Positions 1 to 6,970 are shown, counted from the first letter of the stretch. The stretch: 14,401 nucleotides of DNA from SIG701 sp045577175 (GCA_045577175.1 JAZNHT010000012.1:1-14401), one strand, 5' to 3'. A program made the numbers and translations. The notes: a model not told the origin generated them from the letters alone.

Positions 1-160
1 GAGCAATTTCCGGTTTTACGGGGGGATAGGCAACAGGGAAAGCGTCAAAAGTGGGCAAACGCATGTAAGCGCAGAGCCCCTCCATCGGGATGCTCCGCAT
101 CTCGGGCGAGCAGTGGCAAAGCACGCAATATGTTCACCTGATACAATCCACAAACACACT
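1..160. other. Unresolved left edge, probable 3' end of an upstream unit
   Basis: No confident gene is seen here. On the plus strand one frame is open from the window edge to a TGA at 139-141, and another ends at a TAG at 27-29 after a plausible C-terminal tail. On the minus strand an ATG at 62-64 opens a frame that runs off the left edge. The plus-strand terminator at 162-190 suggests that plus-strand transcription enters from the left and ends here, so this is most likely the tail or 3' untranslated part of an upstream gene. The base composition from 60 to 140 does not look clearly coding. Confidence 0.25.
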
Positions 161-161
161 C

Positions 162-190
162 AATCCCGATGGGTTTTCCCATCGGGATTT
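162..190 (+). terminator. Intrinsic terminator of the upstream unit
   Basis: A perfect 12-bp stem, AATCCCGATGGG at 162-173 and its complement at 178-189, encloses a TTTT loop. It is followed by an AT-rich but not strongly T-rich tail. It would end transcription entering from the left, before the tRNA promoter. Confidence 0.6.
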
Positions 191-238
191 ATTAATATTC
201 ATTTTTATAAGATTTTTGAAAAAATATTGAAAAAGCTC

Positions 239-267
239 TTGCATTTTCATTTCGGATGTGGTATAAT
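239..267 (+). promoter_or_regulatory. Promoter of tRNA-Trp
   Basis: TTGCAT at 239-244 and TATAAT at 262-267 are separated by exactly 17 bases. A TGG directly precedes the -10 box, giving an extended -10. The predicted start of transcription is about 274, a few bases upstream of the mature tRNA 5' end at 282. The region upstream is A/T-rich and could act as an UP element. Confidence 0.75.
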
Positions 268-281
268 ATCTACCGTTGTAT

Positions 282-357
282 AGGGGTATAGCTCAGTTGG
301 TAGAGCAGCGGTCTCCAAAACCGCGTGTCCTGAGTTCGAGTCTTAGTGCCCCTGCCA
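282..357 (+). tRNA. tRNA-Trp (anticodon CCA)
   Basis: A complete cloverleaf can be folded by eye. The acceptor AGGGGTA pairs with TGCCCCT (one T-G wobble). The D arm contains AGCTCAGTTGGTAGAGC. The anticodon stem GCGGT/ACCGC encloses the loop CTCCAAA, with anticodon CCA, so it decodes UGG (Trp). The T stem CTGAG/CTTAG carries the TTCGAGT loop. The discriminator is G, and CCA is encoded at 355-357. Length is 76 nt. It is a single tRNA with its own promoter and terminator. Confidence 0.95.
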
Positions 358-360
358 AAC

Positions 361-390
361 AAAAAGCCGATGCTTTGCATCGGTTTTTTG
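361..390 (+). terminator. Terminator of tRNA-Trp
   Basis: CCGATGC at 367-373 pairs with GCATCGG at 377-383 around a TTT loop, followed by TTTTTT at 384-389. An A-run at 361-365 lies on the other side, so it could also work in reverse. It begins four bases after the tRNA CCA end. Confidence 0.85.
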
Positions 391-570
391 TTTTCAAACG
401 GCAGTGGGCACAGACTCGAAAGGGCGGTCGCATGGCGTAGCCGCGACTAAAACGCTCCGGTGGAGCGTTTTTAGCCCGTTGCGCTCAGCTCTGTTCGCAC
501 TCGCAAATGAGCGTGGCAGGCGAAATGCATTTCGCCGTGTTGTTCGCTCAACCTTAGTGCCCCTGCCAAA
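391..570. repeat. Hairpin-rich element ending in a second copy of the tRNA-Trp 3' end
   Basis: This stretch has no convincing gene but folds into successive hairpins: GTCGC/GCGAC with an inner GGC/GCC (427-447); CTAAAACGCTCC with its near-perfect complement (447-474); CGCTCA/TGAGCG (482-513); and the perfect 18-base palindrome GGCGAAATGCATTTCGCC (519-536). It ends with CTTAGTGCCCCTGCCAAA at 553-570, identical over 18 bases to the tRNA 3' end plus three following bases at 342-359. This resembles an interspersed palindromic repeat associated with a tRNA end. Short ORFs on both strands here are by-products of the palindromes. Confidence 0.6.
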
Positions 571-734
571 TAATTCGTACACACAAGTGAGCTGATTTTT
601 TGCTTTTTCACACATCACTCTTCACTTTTCACGAATTGGGTGTGTGCGGATTTTTTTGAAAGCAAGAAGTAATAGCGAAAAGTAAAGAGATAATGTAAGT
701 TTTCGCTAAGGCGAAAAGCACTTTTATTGTAAGG
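571..734. other. AT-rich non-coding stretch
   Basis: No gene or RNA is recognised. It holds a small hairpin, TTTTCGC at 700-706 with GCGAAAA at 711-717, followed by a weakly T-rich segment. The hairpin could be a weak terminator or the end of the preceding element. Confidence 0.4.
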
Positions 735-762
735 TTGAAATGTGTAGAAAATGCCGTATAAC
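735..762 (+). promoter_or_regulatory. Candidate promoter of the small ORF at 792
   Basis: TTGAAA at 735-740 and TATAAC at 757-762 are separated by 16 bases. A GGAGG at 777-781 and an ATG at 792 follow at the right distances, so the initiation signals are intact even though the ORF behind them is short. Confidence 0.5.
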
Positions 763-791
763 CATACAAACTCAACGGAGGCTGTAATATC

Positions 792-1113
792 ATGAGGGAC
801 AAAATAAAATCATTTGAATATTACGGCTCTGAAAATTCTATTTCGTTGTCATCTTTGCGCACGATGTATCCTCTGTCGTGTCCGCAACCGTCCTTTTTCT
901 TGCCGCTCTGCCATAAGTGCATTTAGCACACTATCTCTCAGTATTATCTTGCAGTCATGAATGCTCTTGATTCTTTTCGTTGGAAAACATATAGATATAT
1001 GGAATATTATCCTTGTTGCTGCTTTGCACACAGTACCATCTGTTATATATTTTCTGATAACAAGAAAAAAGAATAAACATAAACCTCGCATGTCTCACTT
1101 GTCAAAGCAGTGA
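792..1113 (+). pseudogene. Probable remnant of a small membrane-protein gene (44-codon ORF plus broken frames)
   Basis: A good ribosome site (GGAGG, 10 bases upstream) precedes an ATG at 792, but the frame stops at 924-926 after 44 codons (starts MRDKIKSFEYYGSENS). In a shifted frame, 839-916 encodes a hydrophobic stretch resembling a membrane helix (VVSATVLFLAALP). In a third frame, 961-1113 encodes a 50-residue peptide with a hydrophobic segment followed by a basic tail (FLITRKKNKHKPR). The 961 ATG has no ribosome site. This pattern suits a gene for a small membrane protein that has been frameshifted. An intact 44-residue peptide with chance downstream frames is the alternative. No family is recognised. 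The yeiH promoter lies in the last bases of this region. Confidence 0.35.
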
Positions 1114-1127
1114 ATATATGGTATAAT
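1099..1127 (+). promoter_or_regulatory. Promoter of the YeiH-family gene
   Basis: TTGTCA at 1099-1104 and TATAAT at 1122-1127 with a 17-base spacer; TGG just before the -10 box makes it an extended -10. The predicted transcript starts near 1134, which rules out the in-frame ATG at 1110 as the translation start. Confidence 0.75.
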
Positions 1128-1160
1128 AACAGATATAAACAATATTTTAGGAGCTGCAAT

Positions 1161-2189
1161 ATGAAATCCAAGGTCCAAAAACGCGGTATGTTTATACTCG
1201 GACTTGCTATTTGCTTCGCAGTGGCGGGTCTGTCTGTTTTGGTTGAGAAACTGATCCCTGGAGAATTACTCGGCGCATCCATTATTGCCTTATTTATGGG
1301 CACAATCATTAACAGTTTTTTTCATCCGGCATGGATACAGCCGGCACTGAAATTTACATCAAAAAAAATTCTGAAAGCGGCGATTATTCTTTTGGGCGCA
1401 TCTCTGTCGATCAACACCATTATGTCCGTAGGCAAGATGACCTTTTTTGTAATGCTGTTCACCTTTGCCATGTGTTTTGGAGGCGGTTTCTTTATCCGGA
1501 AAATTTTCGGACTGAACTGGAAATTGGGCAATCTGATTTCCGCAGGCACAGGCATCTGCGGCGGCTCTGCAATAGCCGCCATTGCTCCCGTCATCGATGC
1601 CGATGATAAAGATATTGCGTTTGCCATGTCCTCCACGTTCCTTTTCGATATGGTGATGATCGCGCTGTATCCCATAATGGGAAAAGCACTCGGCATGTCC
1701 GACATCGCTTACGGCATTTGGGCAGGCACCTCCGTGAATGACACGGCAAGTGTTGTTGCATCCGGTTATGCTTTTTCCGAAATTGCAGGTGATTTTGCTA
1801 CAATGGTCAAGCTGACGCGTACCATTGCCATCATCCCCACTGTGCTGGTTTTTGCATACATCGGCACTCGCATAAAGCAAAAAGAGCTGAAAGTAGCCAA
1901 CAAGGAGCAGAAAGTAAACGTACTGAAGATTATTCCCTGGTTTATCGGCGGCTTCTTACTGTTGGCAATCCTGAACAGTGTCGGAGCCATCCCTGCGGCA
2001 GTCTCGGGAGTTATCAAAACCACCAGTAAGTTTTTGATGGTGACCGCGTTGGCAGCTATTGGCTTGGGAACAAGTGTGAGCGATTTCAAGAAAGCCGGAC
2101 TGAAACCCATGTTTTATGGAATTACCATCGATACATTGGTGACAATAACGGCACTTGTCGTTGTTTGGTGTATGGGATTGATGAAGTGA
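1161..2189 (+). CDS. YeiH/UPF0324 family membrane protein (putative sulfate exporter family transporter)
   Basis: This 342-residue integral membrane protein belongs to the YeiH family (Cons_hypoth698, PF03601), annotated as putative sulfate exporters; the substrate is not established for most members. The sequence is hydrophobic throughout, with about ten predicted helices. It carries the family block GICGGSAIAAIAPVI in its first half, and a GTSVNDTASVVASG block in the middle that corresponds to the conserved polar intramembrane motif of the family. The start at 1161 is chosen because AGGAG at 1149-1153 lies seven bases upstream; the in-frame ATG at 1110 precedes the promoter's transcription start. 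It has its own promoter, and no clear terminator is seen before the next gene. Family assignment is firm, function is inferred. Confidence 0.88.
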   Translation: MKSKVQKRGMFILGLAICFAVAGLSVLVEKLIPGELLGASIIALFMGTIINSFFHPAWIQPALKFTSKKILKAAIILLGASLSINTIMSVGKMTFFVMLFTFAMCFGGGFFIRKIFGLNWKLGNLISAGTGICGGSAIAAIAPVIDADDKDIAFAMSSTFLFDMVMIALYPIMGKALGMSDIAYGIWAGTSVNDTASVVASGYAFSEIAGDFATMVKLTRTIAIIPTVLVFAYIGTRIKQKELKVANKEQKVNVLKIIPWFIGGFLLLAILNSVGAIPAAVSGVIKTTSKFLMVTALAAIGLGTSVSDFKKAGLKPMFYGITIDTLVTITALVVVWCMGLMK

Positions 2190-2251
2190 ATTACCCGATC
2201 CGCGGCAGAGCCGTATATGTATCGTTTGGCAGCGGTATCTCCAAAAACACA

Positions 2252-2280
2252 TTGACATATCGCAAGGGTTATGATACAAT
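2252..2280 (+). promoter_or_regulatory. Promoter of the SPFH gene
   Basis: A perfect TTGACA at 2252-2257 and TACAAT at 2275-2280 are spaced by 17 bases, with TGA before the -10 box (extended -10). The predicted start of transcription is about 2287. Confidence 0.8.
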
Positions 2281-2283
2281 ATG

Positions 2284-2303
2284 AACAGTATAACCATACT
2301 GTT
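2284..2303 (+). promoter_or_regulatory. Dyad at the SPFH transcription start (candidate operator)
   Basis: AACAGTAT at 2284-2291 and ATACTGTT at 2296-2303 form a perfect 8+8 inverted repeat with an AACC centre. It covers the predicted transcription start and is followed by a short T-run. The position favours a repressor operator over an attenuator. No regulator gene is adjacent. Confidence 0.45.
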
Positions 2304-2323
2304 TTTGCAAAGGAGATTTTTCG

Positions 2324-3271
2324 ATGGAATATGTAGCAATTATTTTGGGTGTCATTCTTGTCTTACTTATTGTCAACATCAAAATTGTTCCGCAGGCAAC
2401 CGAATTTGTCATCGAGTTTTTGGGGAAATACCGCTGCACCTGGTCGGCAGGATTTCATATTCTGATTCCGTTTCTGGAAAAGGTGTCAAAAAGAGTGACT
2501 CTGAAAGAGCAGGTGCTTGATTCGCGTCCGCAGCCCGTTATCACCAAAGATAACGTAACGATGCAAATCGATACGGTCGTATATTTCAAGGTTTTCGACG
2601 CAAAGCTGTTCACATACGGTGCCGTAAGTCCGCTCAGCGCTCTTGAAAATCTGACCGCAACCACGCTCCGTAATATCGTCGGTGAATTGGAGCTTGACGA
2701 CACGCTCACCTCCCGCGATCTCATCAACGGAAGAATGACGGAAATCCTTGATTCCGCAACGGATCAGTGGGGTATCAAGGTCAACCGCGTTGAGCTGAAA
2801 AACATCATCCCACCTGCCGAAATCCAGAACGCCATGGAAAAGCAGATGAAGGCAGAGCGTGACAGACGCGAAACGCTGCTTGAGGCAGAGGGACACAAGG
2901 CGGCGGTTATCACCCGCGCCGAGGGCGATAAGCAGGCTATGATCCTCGCCGCCGAGGGTGAACGCGATGCAAGAATCGCCAGAGCCGAAGGTGAAGCGAG
3001 AGCCATTTTCCTTGCGAAAAAGGCGGAGGCAGACGGTCTTGCCGCACTCAAGGCGGCAGGTGTTGATGCTTCTGTTCTCGAACTGAAGAAATATGAAGCA
3101 CTCGTTGCCATGTCCAACGGCAAGGCATCCAAGATTATCGTCCCGACCGATGCGGTGGAGATGACGAAAGCCAACGTGATCTTCTCCGAAACCTCGGGAC
3201 TGGGCGACACAACCGCCCCTGCAAAGGATGAAGAGACGCCAAAACCCACAGATCCCTGCTGTGACGAATAA
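2324..3271 (+). CDS. SPFH/band-7 family protein (stomatin/prohibitin-like, QmcA type)
   Basis: The 315-residue product has one N-terminal membrane helix (residues about 3-22), then a band-7/SPFH domain (about 22-200). A long charged helical region follows (about 175-245) with repeated A-E-G spaced at roughly 11 residues (AEGHKAAV, AEGDKQAM, AEGERDAR, AEGEARAI), the usual stomatin coiled coil. The short C-terminal tail ends in a Cys-Cys pair. Family members oligomerise into large cage-like membrane assemblies that organise lipid microdomains and modulate membrane proteases. Length fits the QmcA/stomatin class. An AAGGAG lies 9-14 bases before the ATG. No NfeD-like gene, the frequent partner, is visible nearby. 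It has its own promoter, and the next gene follows after about 48 bases without a terminator. Confidence 0.93.
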   Translation: MEYVAIILGVILVLLIVNIKIVPQATEFVIEFLGKYRCTWSAGFHILIPFLEKVSKRVTLKEQVLDSRPQPVITKDNVTMQIDTVVYFKVFDAKLFTYGAVSPLSALENLTATTLRNIVGELELDDTLTSRDLINGRMTEILDSATDQWGIKVNRVELKNIIPPAEIQNAMEKQMKAERDRRETLLEAEGHKAAVITRAEGDKQAMILAAEGERDARIARAEGEARAIFLAKKAEADGLAALKAAGVDASVLELKKYEALVAMSNGKASKIIVPTDAVEMTKANVIFSETSGLGDTTAPAKDEETPKPTDPCCDE

Positions 3272-3319
3272 TTTTGTCTTTTAAGGGCAATGCGTTGTAG
3301 CAATGGAGGCAGTATTTTG

Positions 3320-3952
3320 ATGCGCAAACCGATCAAAACAATTGTAATAACAGCGATAGTCTTGATAAGTCTTATAGTACTTGTCGGCGGTGCTAATGCT
3401 ATCCTTGATCATATAGTCAACGATATGCACGGCGAACTTGCGTGGATTGGAGACAACAATTTGTCTTATCACGAACAAACGTATTATCGTACCGATCTGC
3501 GATTTCAAGTGCGAACTGATAACTATGAAGAAATATTTGAACTTGGTTGGCAGCGTCCTGTTCTTTTCCCGGATATTCACTATTATGCGTTTAACAATGA
3601 AAACCCTCCGTTTATTTTTTCCGACAACAGCAAATCCGCATCGTTTAACAAGGGTTTATGGGTGAGAGAGAATTACGATTTATACGGCGCATTATATACC
3701 GTAGAAGATTCAAATATTGAAATAACCCTGACCGATGCGATGACAAAAAGCGCCGTCGAGGTTTCAATGATAGATACAACAGTTTTTCGGTCGTTGTATC
3801 TTTACTTGAAAGATGATCCGCGCATAGAGGTATATCTATCAGGCCCGTATGAATTGAACGATAATTGGTATGTCGTAAAAATGGGCGAATGCTGGCTTTT
3901 GAGTGAGGAATTCGTGGGACAATTGAAAGCAGAAGGAGTTATAAACCCATAA
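3320..3952 (+). CDS. Membrane-anchored protein of unknown function
   Basis: I do not recognise this 210-residue protein. It has an N-terminal basic patch and one hydrophobic helix (about residues 5-27), no lipobox cysteine, and a soluble remainder rich in Tyr, Asp and Asn, with a predicted mixed alpha/beta character. The topology suggests an extracytoplasmic domain tethered by an uncleaved signal anchor. The start at 3320 is chosen because GGAGG (3305-3309) lies 10 bases upstream; an in-frame TTG at 3317 is also possible, and the ATG at 3290 lacks a ribosome site. The gene is visibly more AT-rich than its neighbours, which may mean recent acquisition. It is probably co-transcribed with the SPFH gene and ends at a strong terminator. 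Confidence 0.75.
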   Translation: MRKPIKTIVITAIVLISLIVLVGGANAILDHIVNDMHGELAWIGDNNLSYHEQTYYRTDLRFQVRTDNYEEIFELGWQRPVLFPDIHYYAFNNENPPFIFSDNSKSASFNKGLWVRENYDLYGALYTVEDSNIEITLTDAMTKSAVEVSMIDTTVFRSLYLYLKDDPRIEVYLSGPYELNDNWYVVKMGECWLLSEEFVGQLKAEGVINP

Positions 3953-3969
3953 GAACATACTTCAGGATT

Positions 3970-4002
3970 AAAAGAACCGTTGCGATGCAACGGTTCTTTT
4001 GT
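3970..4002 (+). terminator. Strong intrinsic terminator
   Basis: A perfect 14-bp stem, AAAAGAACCGTTGC (3970-3983) with its complement at 3987-4000, encloses a GAT loop. The T side ends in TTTT; the A side is A-rich, so it should work in both directions. It ends the SPFH/unknown unit before the blaI promoter. Confidence 0.9.
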
Positions 4003-4038
4003 TATTGCAAATCAGTGTCAAAAAACACCGCTCCCCTC

Positions 4039-4081
4039 TTGACAAAAACAGACTACTGTGGTAGTATATACTACAGTAGTA
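4039..4081 (+). promoter_or_regulatory. blaI-operon promoter with two BlaI-type operators
   Basis: TTGACA at 4039-4044 and a TAGTAT -10 at 4062-4067 have a 17-base spacer. Two dyads overlap the promoter: ACTAC-N4-GTAGT (4052-4065), lying in the spacer and -10, and the perfect TACTACAGTAGTA (4069-4081), just after the -10. These match the ACTACA/TGTAGT half-sites known for BlaI/MecI repressors. The centres lie about 16 bases apart. The layout predicts autorepression of the whole downstream operon by its first gene product. Confidence 0.85.
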
Positions 4082-4100
4082 GTCTACGGAGGATACAATC

Positions 4101-4457
4101 ATGCATCAAAAACTGTTTGACAGCGAGCTGAAGGTCATGGAGCTGATCTGGCAAAGCGAGCCGATCAGCGCAAAGGATATAAGCCTGCTCGCTGAGGATG
4201 CGTTCGGCTGGAACAAAAACACGACGTACACCGTCATCAAAAAAATCGAAGCGAAGGGATACATCCGCCGCACGGATCCCGGATTTATCTGCACCTCCCT
4301 CATCAGCAAAGACGAGGTCTGCAAGGCGGAAACGCGCGGACTGATTGACCGTCTGTTCGGCGGATCAAAAAAGGCGCTCTTCTCTGCCCTGCTCGATGAC
4401 GGAGAGTTGACGGCTGAGGAAATCGACGCACTCCGGAAAATGATCGATGGGAGGTAG
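4101..4457 (+). CDS. BlaI/MecI/CopY family transcriptional repressor
   Basis: This 118-residue protein has the winged-helix DNA-binding fold of the BlaI/MecI family (PF03965). It shows the opening LFDSELKVMELIWQ, a recognition region around KNTTYTVIKKIEAKGYI (about residues 43-59), a short wing, and a C-terminal dimerisation helix region. Family repressors bind as dimers to ACTACA/TGTAGT dyads and are inactivated by proteolysis when the partner M56 sensor is triggered. Both operators lie immediately upstream. GGAGG at 4088-4092 precedes the ATG at 4101. The stop is four bases before the M56 start, so translation is probably coupled. Confidence 0.93.
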   Translation: MHQKLFDSELKVMELIWQSEPISAKDISLLAEDAFGWNKNTTYTVIKKIEAKGYIRRTDPGFICTSLISKDEVCKAETRGLIDRLFGGSKKALFSALLDDGELTAEEIDALRKMIDGR

Positions 4458-4461
4458 TACG

Positions 4462-5376
4462 ATGCTTGGCGATCTGTTTTACTGGATCTTCAACATGAGC
4501 ATCGCGGCACTGATCTGCGGCGTGCCCGTACTGCTTCTGCGTCTTGTGAAGCGGATTCCGCGCCGTGCTGTCTGTATTTTGTGGCTGATTCCGTATCTTC
4601 GCATGTGCATTCCCGTCTGGCTGACGGGCAAATACGGACTGATGACGCTTCTCGCCCGATTTACAACGCGATCGGTAACGGTGCACGACATCGCCCCCGA
4701 TCTGTCCGTGACCTACATGAATCACGTCATGGCGGCGAACACATACTTCCCGATCACATACAAGGTCAATCTGCTTGAAAATCTGTTCGGCGCGGCATCC
4801 GTGATCTGGCTTGCGGTCGCGCTTGCGCTCATCCTCACGCTCGGTGTGCTCTATTTCACGACGATCCGCGAAATGCGCGACGCGAAGCCATACAAGGAAA
4901 ATGTATACGTTTCCGATAAAATCCGCACGCCTGCGGTATATGGGATTCTCAAGCCGAAAATCGTGATCCCACAGGGGATGAAGGACAGCGATCTTCGCTA
5001 TGTGATCCTGCACGAGAAGGCGCACGTCCGCCGTATGGACAATCTTTTCCGTCTGCTTGCGTTTCTCGCGGTATCGGTGCATTGGTTCAATCCGATGTGC
5101 TGGCTGTTTTTGAAACTCCTGCTCAAGGATATGGAGATCGCGTGCGACGAATCGGTGGTTGCACGGTGCGGAGAGGGCGAGCGAAAAGAATACGCACGTG
5201 CCCTGCTCTCCTCGGCTGAGGAGACAAACGTGTTTGCTTCGACATTCGGCGGCGCAAAAATCCGGATGCGCATCGAGAACATTCTTTCGTACAAAAAGCT
5301 GTCTGCGCTGTCGGTCGCTGCCATCACGCTGCTGATCGCCGCCGCAGTGTATATTCTGCTGACAAACGCAATCTGA
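4462..5376 (+). CDS. M56 family membrane metalloprotease (BlaR1/MecR1-like, no penicillin-binding sensor)
   Basis: The 304-residue product has about five membrane segments (4-27, 34-54, 106-132, 197-220, 281-302). The M56 signature includes TPAVYGILKPKIVIP (156-170), the zinc site HEKAH (His184, Glu185, His188) and the E-x-x-C-D-E motif at 225-230, whose glutamate is the likely third zinc ligand. True BlaR1 has roughly 600 residues, with a C-terminal extracellular penicillin-binding domain. This protein ends after the last helix, so it lacks that sensor. It probably cleaves or triggers cleavage of the BlaI protein encoded just upstream, in response to an unknown signal. GGGAGG at 4449-4454, overlapping the end of blaI, sets the start at 4462. 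Confidence 0.92.
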   Translation: MLGDLFYWIFNMSIAALICGVPVLLLRLVKRIPRRAVCILWLIPYLRMCIPVWLTGKYGLMTLLARFTTRSVTVHDIAPDLSVTYMNHVMAANTYFPITYKVNLLENLFGAASVIWLAVALALILTLGVLYFTTIREMRDAKPYKENVYVSDKIRTPAVYGILKPKIVIPQGMKDSDLRYVILHEKAHVRRMDNLFRLLAFLAVSVHWFNPMCWLFLKLLLKDMEIACDESVVARCGEGERKEYARALLSSAEETNVFASTFGGAKIRMRIENILSYKKLSALSVAAITLLIAAAVYILLTNAI

Positions 5377-5388
5377 AAGGAGATTTTT

Positions 5389-5994
5389 ATGAAAAAAGCT
5401 GTTCTTGCAGGCCTTCTCGCTGTTCTTTGTGTTCTCGCGTGCGCCTGCAATAAGCCGGAGCCGGTCGGTCTCACACGCACACCGCAATTTGATGAAGACG
5501 GCATATACACCGGATTTTCCGATATTCCCGACGGGTACACGGCAGATCGGGCACTTGCAGACGGATGCTTGCTCATTGACGTAACGCAGGAGCCGAACGA
5601 GCACGGCGTCGATGTGGAGAAATCTCGCCGAACGGGCGGATACGAGTACTGGCTCGCGTTCAAGAAAGCGGCAGAGGACAATATCGACGCATTTCTGCGC
5701 ATCGCGTACTTTATAGACGGGGTGGGCTATTATCACGATCTGTACTATACCGACGGAAAATATCGGATATTTGACCTGAATGAGTACGGCATCTCGGGCG
5801 GTAAGGAGTTCAGGTATCTCCGAAAGCTGGACGGAATGGCCGGTATTCCGCAAAGGGAGGACTGCTACTACGTACTGACGGACAGCTTGGAGCTGACGTA
5901 CCACGATGTTTCGTGGAGCTACCTTTCCAGCAGCTTTGAGACGGTCACAAAAATCCCGTTCAAGTGGCTCGGATTTATGATTTATTTTGAATAA
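5389..5994 (+). CDS. Lipoprotein of unknown function in the BlaI/M56 operon
   Basis: A 201-residue protein with a classical lipoprotein signal peptide: MKK, a hydrophobic core, then VLAC with Cys18 as the likely lipidated residue (Cys20 is an alternative). The mature part is acidic and Tyr-rich, without a family I recognise. The middle contains a repeated G-Y-Y / Y-Y-T-D-G pattern suggestive of beta strands. AAGGAG lies upstream of the ATG, 12 bases after the M56 stop. It should sit on the outer face of the membrane, beside the M56 protease and the eight-helix protein of the same operon. A role as signal receptor or as effector of the circuit is inference from context only. Confidence 0.85.
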   Translation: MKKAVLAGLLAVLCVLACACNKPEPVGLTRTPQFDEDGIYTGFSDIPDGYTADRALADGCLLIDVTQEPNEHGVDVEKSRRTGGYEYWLAFKKAAEDNIDAFLRIAYFIDGVGYYHDLYYTDGKYRIFDLNEYGISGGKEFRYLRKLDGMAGIPQREDCYYVLTDSLELTYHDVSWSYLSSSFETVTKIPFKWLGFMIYFE

Positions 5995-6004
5995 GGAGGC
6001 AACC

Positions 6005-6964
6005 ATGGAAAACAAAACGCTGAAAAAGTATTATCTGCTCACGTTTTTGGGCGTACTTCTCGCTTCTTTTTACCCGATTTACATGGGCGTCACGGTTGTG
6101 GGCGACATGCTCCGCTACGGCACGGTATACGCGGAGGATTACCCGAAATACATCATCCCCTACACACCGATTGCGCTTGCGCTGATTCTCGGTGTCGCTT
6201 TGATGCCGCTATTGTTCCGATATATCGAAAAATTCGCTCTTGCCGTCGGCACGGTGATTTCGGTGGCGGTGTTCTTCGCGGCGGAATTTCTGCTGGAAAG
6301 CATGGTGACCGTTACGCGTACTGTGACAGGGATACAGGCGAATCTCGAAAGCTGGCAGATGTATATGTGCTATGCCCCTGCCGATCTGTTTGAAGAACGG
6401 ACGTGGACGGAGGTCGACATACTGATGGGCGAATATTCCCCTGCGTTCAAAATGCATTTCTACATCATCTCCGTTGTGCTGATTCTGTCGGCGGTGAGCT
6501 GCTTCTACGGCTTTGCAAAAATGATCCGCACGGGGGATACCTCGCGTAAAAAGCCGCTGATTCTGCAATCGGTCGCAAGTGCGGCGTTTCTCGGCATGTG
6601 TATCTGGGCGTGCTTCACCGCGTTTTACAGAACGGGCGAGATTCACATCTCTCCCCTTTCCGCTATTTTGATGACCGTATTTTTCATCCTGTTCGGTGTG
6701 ACCGCGGGTATCTACACCGCATCGTTTACGATGAAACAGCGTCCGCTTTTGTCGGTTGCACTTCCCGGGGTGATTGCATCCGCAATCACGCTTGTGATGT
6801 ATATCGGCGAGATGATCCTTTTAAGCGGGAATCTGTACCGCTTCGGCACGGGATTTTTCTTCGACGGGATTGCAGGAATTGTCCTCGCACCGATCGATAT
6901 TGCCGTAATTCTTGCATCCGGTGCGATCACAGTGCTGATCGCAAGCGCCGTGCGCAAAAAATAA
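6005..6964 (+). CDS. Eight-helix membrane protein of unknown function in the BlaI/M56 operon
   Basis: The 319-residue product is almost entirely membrane-embedded, with eight likely helices (about 10-33, 50-72, 77-98, 150-172, 186-208, 217-240, 249-273, 288-314). One longer loop (99-149) is rich in Trp, Tyr and acidic residues. No nucleotide-binding or catalytic motif is visible and I do not recognise the family. The start at 6005 is chosen because AAGGAGG (5993-5999) overlaps the stop codon of the lipoprotein gene. An upstream in-frame ATG at 5987 would overlap that gene and has no site. It is the last gene of the operon, closed by a terminator at 6971-7000. Confidence 0.85.
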   Translation: MENKTLKKYYLLTFLGVLLASFYPIYMGVTVVGDMLRYGTVYAEDYPKYIIPYTPIALALILGVALMPLLFRYIEKFALAVGTVISVAVFFAAEFLLESMVTVTRTVTGIQANLESWQMYMCYAPADLFEERTWTEVDILMGEYSPAFKMHFYIISVVLILSAVSCFYGFAKMIRTGDTSRKKPLILQSVASAAFLGMCIWACFTAFYRTGEIHISPLSAILMTVFFILFGVTAGIYTASFTMKQRPLLSVALPGVIASAITLVMYIGEMILLSGNLYRFGTGFFFDGIAGIVLAPIDIAVILASGAITVLIASAVRKK

Positions 6965-6970
6965 GCATCA

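Noticed and set aside
1..64. Minus-strand frame starting at 64 and running off the left edge
   Set aside because: Too short to judge, with only a distant GGAGGGG, and in conflict with a plus-strand terminator at 162-190; not listed as a gene.
342..570. Integrated genomic island at tRNA-Trp
   Set aside because: Only 211 bases separate the repeats and no integrase or phage gene is in the window; a small repeat element is the most that can be claimed.
394..618. Short ORFs on both strands downstream of tRNA-Trp
   Set aside because: They are created by the palindromic hairpins of the repeat element, lack ribosome sites and include the tRNA-end copy.
4462..5376. Beta-lactam resistance regulator blaR1
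   Set aside because: The protein lacks the C-terminal penicillin-binding domain and no resistance gene is linked, so the gene name and function were not assigned.
4303..6015. A 570-codon open frame on the minus strand
   Set aside because: It lies antisense to the M56, lipoprotein and part of blaI genes, has a low-complexity Arg/His/Cys-rich product with no recognisable domain, and has no ribosome site. It is a frame shadow.
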